Of a DNA stretch of 64,000 nucleotides, positions 62,746-64,000 are shown piece after piece (position 1 is the stretch's first letter; every line of letters begins with the position of its first letter). Both the position numbers and the translations under genes were made by a program. The stretch is from Brienomyrus brachyistius. Its lineage: Eukaryota > Chordata > Actinopteri > Osteoglossiformes > Mormyridae. The notes under the pieces are model-generated. The model saw nothing but the letters and a program-made list of their open reading frames with translations, searched no databases and had not been told where the DNA came from. Location of the stretch: the NCBI RefSeq assembly GCF_023856365.1, contig NC_064548.1, positions 2,827,001-2,891,000 of the forward strand, read 5' to 3'.

Positions 62746-63026
62746 ATCAACTATCATTACCCTGAAGTAGGTGTTCTACAGATCTAACAGATATTGCTCA
62801 ACTGCCAATGTCACTGGAGGGCACACAAATTCAAAATGTATTCTGTGACGACTAAAACTCATCAACACTCCTTGTATACGTATCACCAGAGAAGTGGGCA
62901 TATAGGAAAACTTACATATACTAATCATTTTAGGCTATTGTCTTATATAACCACATATACCAAACATTTTGGCATTTTACAAATTCTGTCAGACATGGGT
63001 CGTTCCATATAACAACAATAATAATA

Positions 63027-63057
<31 letters not shown>

Positions 63058-64000
63058 TACAATGGATCACATCGATACAGACACTCATAAATCAAAAAAG
63101 ACAATAAAATCCGACGGCAATTTACTGTTAAACGTATTGCGCTCAGGACATGGAAAATAATGTGGGCATTACAGCAGGGAACGCTCAGCCAGCACAACAA
63201 TGCTGTTGAAATATTACGACCATTGCATAATTCTTATTCTAATAAGTGTAACACATGCTATGAAGCAATTTAAGCAATCACAACAATGAGTGTGAATGCT
63301 GTGACAATCAGAGCATGTAGTGTTTTCTCATAATGCTGTGATAGTAGATCTTCCCTTATTTCAGAAATGATTGCAAACTCATGCATGGAGGTCCCTGACC
63401 TTTGCATATGCACACGCATGGAAAATTGAGAGAGTTCTGGTGATTTTCTTGGCCACCACTGCTGTCGGTCTCTCTGAGCGTGTCTGTGTGCAGGACACAG
63501 GACATGTCAGGGTGAGTCTGCAGTATTGGCTCATTTGAAAATGGATCATACTGAGTGGAATGTAATTTTAATCAAAATTAACAGAGGAAGGCAAATGGAA
63601 CTAGTCTGCTACACCAAATAATTTGTGTCACTCTGGCACCCCCTGGAACTGGGGGTACCCTAGGCAACTTTCTTCAATTTCAAGGTAACATTCCAAAACG
63701 AATATTTAATTCATACCTGACATATACTTAATTTGTATCATATCTGTTGTATATTGAAGAATCCCAATCCCAATTGGGCGGAATCTAATTTCTTTCACAT
63801 TATATCACTGTATTTGTTATTTCAATTTTTTTCTTGTTATTTAGATTTTTTAAAAACACTGCTATTCTGGATTGATGGAAATACTTTTTACCAAACAGGG
63901 GGAGGGGTCCCCACAATAAAATTCATTAAAAAAAACATAGTGGTATCATAATACTGTCCCAGCCTACTCTCCACCCATGCAGAAAAACATTAACATTAAC
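62746..64000. other. intergenic, (AAT)n microsatellite, otherwise unassigned
   Basis: An AAT repeat is at 63012-63060. The rest up to the window end shows no gene or recognised repeat. Confidence 0.5.

Noticed and set aside
62943..63200. Frames with poly-Tyr or poly-Asn runs
   Set aside because: Translation of the AAT microsatellite.

Overview
The window is vertebrate nuclear DNA, most likely from a ray-finned fish. The evidence is a multi-exon gene with GT-AG introns plus a repeat load of CR1, L2, RTE-like and Tx1-type LINEs, Tc1-like elements, many short inverted-repeat elements and microsatellites. I cannot name the species. The CR1 3' end, an octamer-type tail repeating ACATAAGA, is of a kind I associate with early-branching teleosts and other non-percomorph fishes (inference).

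About 50 kb is occupied by one gene on the minus strand, which I read as spag17 (sperm-associated antigen 17). It is the vertebrate homologue of Chlamydomonas PF6, a central-pair (C1a) protein of motile cilia and sperm flagella. I placed 41 coding exons, from the initiator Met at 50155 to the left edge. Every neighbouring pair of exons is phase-compatible and the chain contains no stop, so the gene looks intact. It covers about 1690 codons. The last exons lie beyond position 1. A near-consensus RFX X-box sits 112 bp upstream of the ATG, as expected for a cilium gene. Two introns (2 and 5) appear to use GC donors.

The introns hold most of the mobile DNA. Intron 28 (6055-19388) carries an L2 fragment, two CR1 copies, a tRNA-like SINE, a long CR1 with esterase-type ORF1 remains, and a Tc1-like relic with long inverted ends. 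Intron 27 (19607-26793) holds a nearly complete Tx1-type L1-clade LINE. Introns 3-6 hold a Tc1 relic, a 5'-truncated CR1, an RTE-like fragment and nested MITEs.

The most unusual structure is in intron 21. A 43-bp minisatellite there has been built from the end of exon 21 together with its splice donor. There are 17 copies counting the real junction, and the array is split by a 660-bp inverted-repeat element. Two other tandem repeats also sit at or next to splice donors of this gene: a 24-bp duplication at exon 37 and a 39-bp minisatellite starting about 12 bp after exon 10.

From 50.3 kb to 64 kb I see no intact gene. This part has MITEs, a degraded integrase-core (rve-like) gene at 58.3-59.5 kb, a fragment of another element-encoded protein at 54 kb, microsatellites, and non-repetitive stretches that could include conserved regulatory DNA. 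I found no RNA genes, CRISPR arrays, operons or bacterial features.
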